Shown in pieces: positions 9,341 through 19,084 of a stretch of 64,000 nt of DNA; position 1 is the stretch's first letter, and each line of letters opens with the position of its first letter. This DNA is from Diplonema japonicum (taxonomy: Eukaryota; Euglenozoa; Diplonemea; Diplonemida; Diplonemidae): assembly GCA_964019335.1 (NCBI GenBank), contig OZ025734.1, positions 310,001-374,000 on the forward strand, in the 5' to 3' direction. The position numbers and the translations under genes were made by a program. Below the pieces are notes generated by a model. It made no database searches, was not told the DNA's origin, and saw only the letters and a list, made by a program, of their open reading frames with translations.

Positions 9341-9766
9341 GCAATTCTGGGTGGCACGACTGGGAATATTTTTTCCTCGTTCTTTTTTTTTTTTCTTTTT
9401 TAGTCAGCAGGCAATAAGAACATTCGCATTGCAGGCTTGCTGCTCAGAAGTCTAACACGTGATTGAGGTTGCCGTGTGGTCATCATGCAGAGGGGGTCAC
9501 AGAAGATGGTCAAAGCTGGGGGAGACACATGTCAGAAAGGACAAGTCACGGTGCACTCCGCAAAGTGTGCAAAAGTCCTACCCTTCGAAATGTCATATCT
9601 GACACAAGCGCGAAGACCTAACGCTGCACAGGTGTCTGTCGCAGCAACGAAAGGCGCTTAAGCTGTGTGGGCCGTCTCTTTTAGGATTCATCTCAGAGAG
9701 GACAAGTCACGGTGCACTCCGCAAAGGGGTCATCAGAGGCCGTGTGCAAAACTCTTATGGTTTTCA
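8248..9766. repeat. Duplicated block 2, left copy (right copy 32091-33609)
   Basis: About 1.52 kb containing the Q/H-rich gene, its 5' poly-T tract and the start of repeat array R2/R4. The two copies read as nearly identical, differing mainly in G- and A-run length. The left copy begins exactly at the TTAA of the piggyBac element. Confidence 0.9.
8400..9275 (-). CDS. Q/H- and Pro-rich protein, copy A
   Basis: Encodes 291 aa from ATG 9275 (MGRFLHRLHTQDEM). The open frame extends upstream, but only through a poly-T tract and an SL-type acceptor (ACGTGCAG), so the internal ATG is preferred. Order: an acidic N-terminal third, a Pro-rich and Glu-rich middle, PPPPPPSSSSSPPP, a Thr-rich patch, QQQQQQHQHQHQHQLQQ (from TGTTGG repeats on the plus strand) and a likely helical C-terminus with several Met and Gln. 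The composition suggests a nuclear or RNA-related regulator, but no domain is recognised and no function is assigned. Copy B at 32240-33115 appears to encode the same protein. Confidence 0.7.
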   Translation of the reverse strand: MGRFLHRLHTQDEMAFLSEMEGDTFLGEGLLGGEVEEGMWGVEVEGDVLMDGDGFMFGMEEKLKYDGPVGDVGAAAGQQAATPQPPLLPPPAPPVPREVQHQRTPGRRTSRDQPEEEKEEEGCVQQGTVMEPQARPLLQEPLMTPQPKAMALAEERITPRPPPPPPSSSSSPPPTQDTGATPRTTTTAGTGLDDLGNRQQQQQQHQHQHQHQLQQLALAGSRVEAVEKLAAMCLQNMRGFEKECLAAEGMQPVLMSQMKHAQHTAREVSRMYLSSCVREQQVATTKVIALL

Positions 9767-9920
9767 GATGCTGCGTATCAAGAAACATGCCCTTTCTCAT
9801 GGTTGCTCTTTTGTTCAGAAGGAATCCAACTCTTTCAAAAATATCGATCTCAGCTGGAAAAGGAGAACCCTTTCCATGAGTGGTTAATTAAACATGTATT
9901 TTGAACGATCATCATTCTTT
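9403..9920. repeat. Repeat array R2, smallest apparently complete element (about 515 bp)
   Basis: It starts sharply at TCAGCAGGCAATAAGAACAT after a T-rich tract and ends at the TTAATTAAACATGTATTTTG / GAACGATCATCATT module (about 9886-9917). It carries two copies of the 20-nt core (9540-9559, 9701-9720). The same left boundary occurs at about 17312, 33246 and 43871, suggesting an element with defined ends. No terminal inverted repeat and no target-site duplication are evident. Confidence 0.85.
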
Positions 9921-11113
9921 GCAATACCAAAAAGAAAAAAAAAAAAAAAAAAAAAAGGAACCTAAAGATATAACCTTTTGTTTGTGCACAGTCGGGCTTA
10001 ACCTGTAGAAGGATAAGCCCAATGCTACCACTACTCTTTTTGTTTTTCTTGTTCATGCAAAAAGAAAAAAAAAAAAAGTTAGAGTGGTACATGAGGTGAG
10101 AAATGTTCCAGTGTACACCATAGACAACGCATCTCGGAGAGGACAAGGCAGTTGCTATAATAATAAATAATAATAATATAAAAAAAAAAAAGAATTGAAG
10201 TGGGATTGAAAATTGAGTAAGCCAGTCAAGAGATCCTTTCACGGGCCCATTTGTCCAAAGAACAAAAGACACGTTAAGAAACAAAGCAAGAGCCTCCACC
10301 GCTTCTTCTGAGGTCTGAGCAGGGGGAGAGAAAACCCCACTTAATTCCCGAAGCTGGAGAACTGAAATTTGAACTTGGGGTGGGGTGGGGTGGGGTGGGG
10401 GGGGGGGGGGAAGACGCCTGACATCTGATAAACTAGAATTCACAATATAAAAGAAAGAAAGGAGACAACCCGGCCTTGTTGTGTATGTTTGGTTTGCCCC
10501 CCCCCCCCCCCCCCTCCACCCCACCCCTTTTTTTTCTTCTTTCTGTTTTCTTTCTGTTGTAAAAAAAGAAAGTCGATAAGGTTTCAGTGTGCATAGAAAT
10601 TCAAGAATTAAAGAAAAAGAAAAAAAAAAAGAAAAATGGGGCCTTGATTGCAGCACTAAGTGGCGTTAAGTGTGCAACGAAGGATGAAGCTATCTACTTG
10701 ATTACAGGGGGCGCTCCTCGGCTGAGTTGTAGCTTCTTCTGCGTTCCGCGTCGTGTCCTTAATGCGTGCGGTGTGCAGCTCAACCCTAGCCGGGGCGTCA
10801 CGGGTAACCAAGATTCTGCGCTCGTGCGAAAAAAGAAGAGAAAACCAAAACTTGGAGGGGGTAGTGAAATAGCATTTTTTTTTGTTTAAAAGTTATTGAT
10901 CCCCTCCCTATCCCCTCCCCTCCCCCCCCCCCCGCCCTTTTCTTTTTGATCCCATACTGCTGGGCAACATACAGACTCAAGCGCTTTACTATCCGGGTCC
11001 ATCTTCCTCGGACTTCTGAGTCTTTTAAAAAAATAATAGTCTGTAATGAGGGGGGGGTTCTGAGCCCCCCCCCCCCCCCCCCCCCCCCTCGCTGAAGAAA
11101 AACACGGTTTTTT

Positions 11114-11313
11114 NNNNNNNNNNNNNNNNNNNNNNNNNNNNNNNNNNNNNNNNNNNNNNNNNNNNNNNNNNNNNNNNNNNNNNNNNNNNNNNNNNNNNNN
11201 NNNNNNNNNNNNNNNNNNNNNNNNNNNNNNNNNNNNNNNNNNNNNNNNNNNNNNNNNNNNNNNNNNNNNNNNNNNNNNNNNNNNNNNNNNNNNNNNNNNN
11301 NNNNNNNNNNNNN
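11114..11313. other. Assembly gap of 200 N
   Basis: Unbroken N from 11114 to 11313. The round length suggests a placeholder. It sits between a long C run and an A-rich run, a typical place for assembly failure. Confidence 0.99.
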
Positions 11314-11758
11314 ACTACTCCCCAAAAAAAAAGAAAAACGGATTAATTTACAATTTTTTTTTATTATGTTCCTTTTTTTTTTCTTTTTTGTCTTGACTAA
11401 TTCTCATGGGGAGGGGAGAGAGAGAGAGAGAGAATAACGAAAACGAAACAAAAAAAAAAAGACACCCCCTCAAAAAGGGAAAAAAAAAAAAAAAAAAAAA
11501 AAAAAACAGAGGCGAGGCAGGACCTGACCTCAGGGAGTGTGATGGGGTGGGGGGAGGGGAGACAATCTGCCACACGTGAAGGTGAGCAGACAAAAAAACT
11601 TTTTTCCCCCGGACTGTCGAGCCTCCGGTAGGACACCATGGAATAACTTGTTTCTGTAACAAGAGTTTAAAGGGGTCAGAGAGGGAGCATCATCAACCCA
11701 AGAAAAAGAAACGAAATACGAACTTTAGTCAGATATTACGACTAACCATCATGCCAGG

Positions 11759-11789
<31 letters not shown>

Positions 11790-11989
11790 CTGCTGTTTCA
11801 TTTGAAAGCAAGCTGCTCCCAAGTCGATTCTATTCGACTTTAAATTTGTGATTCGTATACACCCGCTCTAAATCAGCAGGCACAAAGTAGCGAAAGAACA
11901 AAAGAAAACTCGATGATTTAAAGGAAGCCGGTGGGGGCACCCTGCACAAGCACCATTTACTTGATTACAGGGGGCGCACCTCGGCCTAG

Positions 11990-12024
<35 letters not shown>

Positions 12025-12272
12025 AATTCGATCCCTCAACACCAAGGTGACACACGCCAAGTCGGGTCCAAGTATACCACATAAAGTACGTGGATGGGGA
12101 CACATTGGAGAGAGCTTCTAGCCTGTTCGGTCCCCGTTTCCGGTGACACTTGTTCCGCTGCTTAGTTGTGCAATAGCTGATGACAGCACTGCATAGAGAC
12201 CCCTGGAATGACCAGCTTAAGGGGAGGTGTTACGCACTTCCGGTCAAAGGCTTTGCCGCCCTTTTTTTTTAA

Positions 12273-13011
12273 CCCATAAAGGACCGGAGCTGAATATTCA
12301 GCTAAAAAAAAAAAAATTAAAATTCTGCTAAGGCATTTTTAGTGCTCTGCATGCCCACTCTTTAAAGAGGGGCCTTATTGCACGACTTTTTTTATGCTGA
12401 ACGCTATAGCGCCCGTAAATTTTTGCATCCAAACTGCAAGGGGGGAAAAAAAAATAGTGGCACAGACATTGTTTTTTTTACACCCCATAAGGAGTAGTGC
12501 CGAAAGTACTTCTGAAGAAGGGGGCCAGTGTCACCGGATGATGGGGATATCCCGGATATGGAATGGGATGACAAAATCGAGAAGGTGGGGAGGAAAATAT
12601 TTCGCAAGGTACCAGGTCCAAGTGTTGAAACTTGAAAATAAAAATACGTTTAAATTGGACAAGTCGCATATCTGCGGCACCTCGGACCTTGTGTTCAAAG
12701 AACGGCCATAAGTGGTGGAAAAAAAATAACCAGCCCACCCTGCATGCTGAATAAGCGCTGCTTGCCGAAACCATGGAACCTCCGGATAGCATGTGCCCTT
12801 TGCAAAGAGTTGTTTCTCTCAAATGCTGCTCTACCACCAAAGTTTGGGCGCGTCTGGGGCTGAAATGCAGGCCGCTTCGCGCTCCAGAAATGGGGTAGTG
12901 AAAATAATATAGGTACACACCCTCTAACTCCACCCTCGCCATTTTATTTTGGTATTTGAACGAAAAGTTCAAAATCAACTTTTTAGACGAAAAATAGCGG
13001 TCCTTTATGGG
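12273..13011. mobile_element. Short TTAA-flanked element with 14-bp terminal repeats (piggyBac-type, non-autonomous)
   Basis: Flanked by TTAA at 12269-12272 and 13012-13015. The terminal repeats are perfect over 14 bp: CCCATAAAGGACCG at 12273-12286 and CGGTCCTTTATGGG at 12998-13011. The CCC start and TTAA target fit the piggyBac superfamily. The 739-bp interior has no intact transposase. One short plus-strand frame near 12536-12600 is acidic (DDGDIPDMEWDD), which could be a relic of a transposase N-terminus, but this is speculative. The terminal sequence differs from that of the 6437-8242 element, so it belongs to another family. Confidence 0.85.
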
Positions 13012-13258
13012 TTAAAAAAAAAAAGGAAAAAAAAAACCCCTCCTCAGTGTGGACCAAATGTGACAAAGGGGCCAGTAGTCCTTTTCTCTCATTTTTTTTT
13101 TCACTCATCTTTTGTTGAACTTGAGGGGGGGTCAAAAAAAAAGGGGTTAAACAAAACAATTTTTTTTCCCCCGGTTTTTGCAAAAAAAAAAAAAAAAAAA
13201 AAAAAGGAAAATGTTACATGTATTCACCGGATTTGTGCTTATTATGTACCAGGTATTT

Positions 13259-13297
<39 letters not shown>

Positions 13298-13889
13298 ATG
13301 AACAAGAAAAACAATATATTGATAATGAATTGTTATTGCTAAAAAAGAGTAGTGGTAGCATTGTTGGGCTTATCCTTCTACAGGTCCCGGCTGTGCACAA
13401 ACAAAACTCTTTTTTGGGCCCTTTTGGATTTTAGACCCAACTTGGGAATTTTTACAAAAAAGAAAAAAAAAAAAAAAAAAAAACCGCAACCTTTGTTTGG
13501 GGGCTTTTTTTTTTTTTACGGTACATAATAAGTACGAATCCGGTAAACCCTTAGAATCTGCCTAATCCATGATGGATCTGGTTTTCAGAAATCCGATAAT
13601 GCCAGACATTCGTATCAGATGCCCTGTAAGCCTAGAGGGGGAAGGGGGGGGGGGGGTGTTGGCTTTATTTTTCTTCTTTTCTATCCCCCCTTTTTTTTCG
13701 TTCTTCCGTTTTCGTTTTTAAAAATAAAGGGGGGGGGGGCATCGGGCTTTTGAAATCTATTCTTTTTTTGTTTTATATAACCCCCCCCCCCCCCACACAC
13801 ACACCCCAAACTCACTTTTTTTCCACTCATTAAAACACCGATTTTAGAGGATTGAGAACAACGTGGGGGGGGAGGGGGGGAGGGTTCAC

Positions 13890-13935
<46 letters not shown>

Positions 13936-13941
13936 ACACAA

Positions 13942-16374
13942 CTACACGCAGGAATTGCTCAGTTCCGTTTCAGGTAGCTCCAAGCCATCGTCACATGACT
14001 CATGATCGGCCGCTGAGATCACTTGAGAAGCAGGGGACCCGTCCTCCCGAACACGCTTACGATACACGTAAAGACAAGCAATAACGACTATCAAAGCACA
14101 CACAGCCCCGGGAACAACACCATAAAGCACCCTAAAATCCCTCGAATTGCCATGCCCCGTCCTGCACACTGTGCGCAGACCTTCCGCGCTGTACTCAAGC
14201 GTGTGGTCGTACCTGCACTCCATCGCGACACACTTGTCCCCCATCCATGTCGACGAGATAGGAACACCAGGAACCTCGCACTCCACAGTGCTCACCTGGT
14301 CTATCCATCCTCTGAACATTTCACCCAATGCTTCTAACAATTCTGGTTCTTGCTGAATCGCGTGTCGAATTGTGTCTGTTATGTTTTCCGGTGCTACCGG
14401 GTCTTTTCGGATAGGTGCGGTTAGGACAACCCTCGACCTGTAGCACCCGACAGACGGGATTATTACAGTGTCAACAACAGCTAAAAGGATAATATTGTTG
14501 AAGTGCCGCACCAAACCGCTGTTTGAAAGGAACGCATCACATGTCGATTCTGGGAAGACCCCTCGTATGAAGTAACTGTTCGGCCACATGTTGACGTCCC
14601 GGTCCATATGCGACATCCCTACCACCCATAAGCCCACATCGGCTACGAAGGCGGTGTTTCCTGAAATGTGTACACCGTTGGCACTGCCCGATGTGGAACT
14701 GCCAACAATCTCCTTCGGAGCGTGCCGATCTGTTAGGTTCAGTAGAATAAGGCTTTTGTTCCCTGCCGCCACGTACGCCGTCTCGCCCACCACACGCACG
14801 TCGTGCACGGGAACCGTCACGTTGTACACGGCAAGGATGTTTCCATCCTCGGGGACGTTGATGTTTATTATCACCACCGTTGTGGAGGCTGCGATGTAAA
14901 CGGCTCCCCTCGCGACGCGGACGGCAACAGGCCGGGCTACCATCACGGTTTGAACAAGTTGGATGGCGGACAGAATACTGATATCCAACACCATCAGCCC
15001 TTTGAAGTTATCGGTGGCGAACACCTTCATCGTGCTTGTGTCGTAAAACACGCTTGTCACGTACATAGTGAGCTCCGAGTACACCGCAGCCAATACGACG
15101 GCAGACCGCTTGCTCACATCGAAGATGTACACGCCTTCGTTGCCGCTTGCAACGTACATGCGATCCCCCACAACATGCAGGTCTTCAACCAAGATGTTGT
15201 GGGTGCTGATGAACCTTATCGACGACGGGCTGGATGCGTCTATGACGTAGAGCTGCTCACCGCCCACGTACACAGTCGTTCCCGATGCATGTACTGCTCT
15301 GCCGTTTCTGACAGAGGCCGTCCCAAGTAAGATAGGGTTTTCCGGGTCGTGTACATCAAAAACCTGAAGGCCCTTGTCGAAGTCTATCACAAATGCACGG
15401 CCGCCAGACACATGTACTTTGCGTGCGTCGTGTCCTTGTTGATAGCGGCCGATACGGGTGGGTGCCGTTGGGGTGCTGACGTCGAGGATGTCCAGACCCT
15501 CGCGGTGCGACAGGTATGCCTTGCGCGACACCGTCACATGCACGGCCACCGCGTTGTTCATCAAGTAGTGCCCGACATTTGAAACACCGACCTCGGTTCC
15601 AACCAATCCCAGCCTTCCCTTCGTCCTGCTGTTTCCTACCAGATACCCGACACCATGTTTGATCTCAATACACACCACGTTCCCCGTCTCCCAGTCGGTT
15701 CCCAATGTGGTGTGTGGTTTGTACAGCCTCTTGGCGTGCATGCCCGGGATGCCCGATGTCCCGATGTATATCACATTGTTGTGCACGAATACAGCAGAGG
15801 CACGGACAACGTCGGAAGGGATCCTTTCGACCAGCGTGGGCATCTTTGGGTTCATGAAATCTATGACGTGTACCTCTGAGGCGACAGTGGCGTACACTGT
15901 GTGGCCTGACACGAAGAAGCTCGTAGTGGCATCTGACCCAGTGTTGTATCTCCTGATGAGAAAGGGCAGAGTGGGGTCCGTTATGTTGAGGACATCGATG
16001 GAGGGACCGGAGACGAGGTATGCCATGTCGTCGTGCACACGAACACGGTCGTTGCCGCCCGGGAACGTGGCGAGCAGTTCTGGTGTTGCGGTCGCCACGT
16101 TAAAGACGAACATCCCATCCCTCGTGTCCGCCAGGTACGCGGTCGTTCCTTTCACATCGATTGATTTGGCATGGGGTGTTTGGTACCAACCTAGAATTTT
16201 CGGGCTTGCTGGTAGAGACACGTTTATAACAACCAGTCCCGTCCTACCTGTGGCGAGGTACGCGGTGTCCCCCACCACGCTCACATCCCACACGGTGTCG
16301 ATGTTCCCCGACCGCCCGAGAACATCAAGGTGCACCGCCCCCACAATTGCGGATACGACCAGAACGGCATTCAT
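13942..16374 (-). CDS. LVIVD-type beta-propeller, single-pass membrane protein
   Basis: 810 aa from ATG 16374. A hydrophobic N-terminus (MNAVLVVSAIVGAV) looks like a signal peptide. Residues about 20-590 are repeats of roughly 40 aa with the LVIVD-family pattern: V.V.GD.AY.A.G..GL.V.DVS.P..P.. (for example VVGDTAYLATGRTGLVVINV and HGVGYLVGNSRTKG). Then comes a Cys-containing region (about 600-745), one transmembrane helix (about 751-772, GAVCALIVVIACLYVY) followed by RKR, and a short acidic tail. This predicts a surface or endomembrane protein with a lumenal propeller, probably a binding scaffold. An SL-type acceptor (C run then CAG, AG at 16389-16388) lies 13 nt upstream of the ATG. Confidence 0.85.
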   Translation of the reverse strand: MNAVLVVSAIVGAVHLDVLGRSGNIDTVWDVSVVGDTAYLATGRTGLVVINVSLPASPKILGWYQTPHAKSIDVKGTTAYLADTRDGMFVFNVATATPELLATFPGGNDRVRVHDDMAYLVSGPSIDVLNITDPTLPFLIRRYNTGSDATTSFFVSGHTVYATVASEVHVIDFMNPKMPTLVERIPSDVVRASAVFVHNNVIYIGTSGIPGMHAKRLYKPHTTLGTDWETGNVVCIEIKHGVGYLVGNSRTKGRLGLVGTEVGVSNVGHYLMNNAVAVHVTVSRKAYLSHREGLDILDVSTPTAPTRIGRYQQGHDARKVHVSGGRAFVIDFDKGLQVFDVHDPENPILLGTASVRNGRAVHASGTTVYVGGEQLYVIDASSPSSIRFISTHNILVEDLHVVGDRMYVASGNEGVYIFDVSKRSAVVLAAVYSELTMYVTSVFYDTSTMKVFATDNFKGLMVLDISILSAIQLVQTVMVARPVAVRVARGAVYIAASTTVVIININVPEDGNILAVYNVTVPVHDVRVVGETAYVAAGNKSLILLNLTDRHAPKEIVGSSTSGSANGVHISGNTAFVADVGLWVVGMSHMDRDVNMWPNSYFIRGVFPESTCDAFLSNSGLVRHFNNIILLAVVDTVIIPSVGCYRSRVVLTAPIRKDPVAPENITDTIRHAIQQEPELLEALGEMFRGWIDQVSTVECEVPGVPISSTWMGDKCVAMECRYDHTLEYSAEGLRTVCRTGHGNSRDFRVLYGVVPGAVCALIVVIACLYVYRKRVREDGSPASQVISAADHESCDDGLELPETELSNSCV

Positions 16375-16470
16375 CTACAAAGGGTACCTGGGGGGGGAGG
16401 GGGAGGATATTTTTTTTTAAAAGATAAGAGAAGAAAAAAAGGGATTTGACAGGAATTTCTTTCTTCTTTT

Positions 16471-17181
16471 TCACAACCCTCGCCGCCGTGACTCGTCGTC
16501 AGGCATCTTCAAGCTAAGATCGTCTTGCTGTGTGTGTGTTTTTTTTTTTTTTTTCTGTCTAACACACACCATGTAGTTCCCAACCGTTGCCGTCCCCCAC
16601 TCCGACTTCCCTACAGGTCCGTGTGTGTAGATGTCCCGCAGCTCTGCGGTGGTCTCGCCGTCGATATTCGCATCTATGCTTTCCGAGGTAGAAACCTTCC
16701 CGCCATGCTTGGTCTGCTCATAGAAGGCAAAGTCTTCCCGTTTCATGCGTCGCTCCGCGGGGACTGTATTGTCTCCCCATTTGATGTATTTTGTAGGGGG
16801 CTGCGCTGCTTCACTAGCGGCCTCGTGAGGGGCGGGTGCAGTGGCTCTGTGTACTTCCTGGAGTTCCTCGCTGTGGAGAACTGCCCAGCGCTTCCCCGCG
16901 CGAGCTCCCTCACCAGAGTACACGCCGTATGCCTGCACCTTGAAGCCCCTCCGCGCACAGTAGTTGATCAGCTGGAAGAAAGACACTGAATACGTGCTCG
17001 CTTCTGGTATATACGTAAGGCCCTCCTCTCTTACGCAGTCGCCGTGGACCACATCGATGACCCACTCCGGGTCCGTTTTGTACCTGTAGTTGTTCCCCAC
17101 TTCCTTCAGCTCGAAGTAGGCCGGCAAATTCAGCGACGGCGCCCACTGCCCACACATCCTTCTTGTTGCCGTTCGTAACAT
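16471..17181 (-). CDS. Unrecognised protein, possibly mitochondrial
   Basis: The first plausible ATG is 17181 (MLRTATRRMCGQW), preceded by a purine-rich stretch. The open frame continues upstream only through low-complexity sequence. The N-terminus is short and basic with Arg, Thr and Ala, compatible with a mitochondrial targeting sequence. The body contains YRYKTDPEWVIDVV and a well-ordered region to about residue 120, then a Pro/Ala linker. A poly-Lys run near the C-terminus is probably an unspliced 42-nt intron (16569-16528, GTGTGTG...ACACACAG); removing it joins NYM to QDDLSLK in frame. Without splicing the product is 236 aa, with it 222 aa. No domain is recognised. Confidence 0.65.
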   Translation of the reverse strand: MLRTATRRMCGQWAPSLNLPAYFELKEVGNNYRYKTDPEWVIDVVHGDCVREEGLTYIPEASTYSVSFFQLINYCARRGFKVQAYGVYSGEGARAGKRWAVLHSEELQEVHRATAPAPHEAASEAAQPPTKYIKWGDNTVPAERRMKREDFAFYEQTKHGGKVSTSESIDANIDGETTAELRDIYTHGPVGKSEWGTATVGNYMVCVRQKKKKKTHTQQDDLSLKMPDDESRRRGL

Positions 17182-17311
17182 TTCCCCCCTCCCCTCTCCT
17201 TCTGTTTGCTTTGTACAAAAAAAGAAAAAAGAAATGATCCAGAAAGGTCCCACCCTTCCCTGAAATAGTTGGATGCCCAGGACTCCACGGACGGTGGTGT
17301 GGGAGGTGGGT

Positions 17312-18140
17312 GTCAGCAGGCAATAAGAACATTCGCATTGCAGGCTTGCTGCTCAGAAGTCTAACACGTGATTGAGGTTGCCGTGTGGTCATCATGCAGA
17401 GGGGGTCACGTCCGGTGGGAAACACATCTCAGAGAGGACAAGTCACGGTGCACTCCGCAAAGGGGTCATCAGAGGCCGTGTGCAAAACTCTTTTAATACA
17501 AGATTTTCCTTTTTTCAAAAAAATGTAGAAGTCATTACAATCTGACACAAGCGCGAAGACCTAACGCTGCACAGGTGTCTGTCGCAGCAACGAAAGGCGC
17601 TTAAGCTGTGTGGGCCGTCTCTTTTAGGATTCATCTCAGAGAGGACAAGTCACGGTGCACTCCGCAAAGGGGGTCATCAGAGGCCGTGTGCAAAACTCTT
17701 TTATAATACATAACATATCGGTGAGAGGTGCTGCTCGGGACGCTCTGCACGGTACTTCACCGTCTCTCCCCGTCAGCGGTAAGTTCACTCTGCCGCATGG
17801 GGAGGCAGCCAGAATCCAGAATGAGGGTGTGGCCATCGGAGGCCGTGTCCACAAAGTTCTTGCCTTCCACAGGGGAGGGGTCAGCAGGCAATAAGAACAT
17901 TCGCATTGCAGGCTTGCTGCTCAGAAGTCTAACACGTGATTGAGGTTGCCGTGTGGTCATCATGCAGAGGGGGTCACAGAAGATGGTCAAAGCTGGGGGA
18001 GACACATGTCAGAAAGGACAAGTCACGGTGCACTCCGCAAAGTGTGCAAAAGTCCTACCCTTCGAAATGTCATATCTGACACAAGCGCGAAGACCTAACG
18101 CTGCACAGGCTTAAGCTGTGTGGGCCGTCTCTTTTAGGAT
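17312..18140. repeat. Repeat array R3
   Basis: It starts at TCAGCAGGCAATAAGAACAT like the other arrays. A short mosaic (17312-17500) is followed by a near-complete 534-bp-type unit (17636 to about 18108) that lacks about 24 nt near its end. Three core copies lie at 17437, 17644 and 18017. The TTAATTAA end module is missing. It lies upstream of the 16471-17181 gene, inside the single-copy gene cluster. Confidence 0.88.
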
Positions 18141-18230
18141 TGGTGGGGTACACAATATTTTTTGCAGTGGTACGCAAGTTGGTGCCCAGTGAAAAGAAAA
18201 GCTTTGAGGATGCGTTATTTAAACATGGAA

Positions 18231-18271
<41 letters not shown>

Positions 18272-19084
18272 ATTCGAGAAATAAGTAAACCTTTTCGGAA
18301 GGAACAATATCACTGCCAGCCGTATCTAAGCCCGCGAGCTGGACTTGAATGGACAGAATGGGTTTCGCTTTTTGATTTTTTTTTTTTTTTTTTTTTTTTG
18401 TTGCTTTATAATGGGTAGTAAACGGTTAGAGCCCATCACTTTATTTCACGACACTTTGAAACCACTTCATCAAGAGACTAACCTTGTCGACCAATTTCTC
18501 TGCACTGTGGAAAGCGAGGCAATGAACCCGAGTGCGTGAAATGAGACCCATTAAAAACGTGGCATTGAAGGGAACCTACAAAGTATGTGTCGCCTGACGA
18601 CAATCCCGACGGCCACCAAGAAAGAATTACTCAAAAAAAAAAAGGAAAGCGGATATGATCGCGGTTTTTCCCATAAAAGCCTTAAAGAGAGGTTATGTTT
18701 GACGAAATGCAAAAAAGAAGAAAAAAAAAGGATTTTTTCTACCTCGCCAAAAAAAAAAAAACGGTTTAAGATTTTCTGGGGGGGGGAAGGCGATGTTTAA
18801 GGGCAAATCCCACTTGAGGACCACCTTTCAAAAGCACAAAAAAGAAAAGCGACCATATCTCTTTCTCCCCCCCCCCCCCCGTTTTTACTTACCGAAAATT
18901 TTACTTGCTGTTTTTTTCTTTTTTTTTTCTAAGTTAGGTATTGAGAAGAAGAAGAAGAAGGAGAGAGAGAAAAAAAAAAAAGTAAAATCAAAACTTTTTT
19001 TTTTGCGATAAACGTTAAAAGGCATGCGAATTGGTGGTAGGGGGGGGGGGGGGGGGGGGGGAACCAAGATTTTTTTTCCCCTTT
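18141..19084. other. Intergenic DNA, no supported gene
   Basis: Homopolymer runs, an AG microsatellite at about 18239-18268 and a C run near 18868-18881. One plus-strand stretch (about 18416-18540) is protein-like (RLEPITLFHDTLKPLHQ) but has no start context and no recognised family. It could be a transposon remnant. Confidence 0.5.

Larger units (their letters stand above)
9978..13402. repeat. Pair of related sequences in inverted orientation
   Basis: The segment at 9978-10065 (GTGCACAGTCGGGCTTAACC, then TGCTACCACTACTC and CTTGTTCATGCA) recurs reverse-complemented at about 13295-13402. The second copy carries an extra AT-rich insertion at about 13312-13345. The pair flanks the assembly gap and the second TTAA element. 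They could be ends of a larger element or two insertions of one family. Confidence 0.6.
9921..13941. other. Gene-poor, homopolymer-rich region
   Basis: No convincing gene. It contains long A, T, C and G runs, a GGGGT repeat with a long G run at about 10377-10410 (strong G-quadruplex potential), the assembly gap, a TTAA-flanked element (12273-13011), and an inverted pair of related sequences at 9978-10065 and 13295-13402 (CTTCTACAGG, GTAGTGGTAGCATT). On the minus strand, about 10370-10185 reads as a protein-like stretch (SEEAVEALALFLNVSF) without start, splice context or known domain. It may be a transposon or gene remnant. Confidence 0.6.

Noticed and set aside
9850-10656. 268-codon minus-strand ORF
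   Set aside because: Mostly poly-Phe/Pro from homopolymer runs; only a central 60 codons look protein-like and there is no start or splice support.
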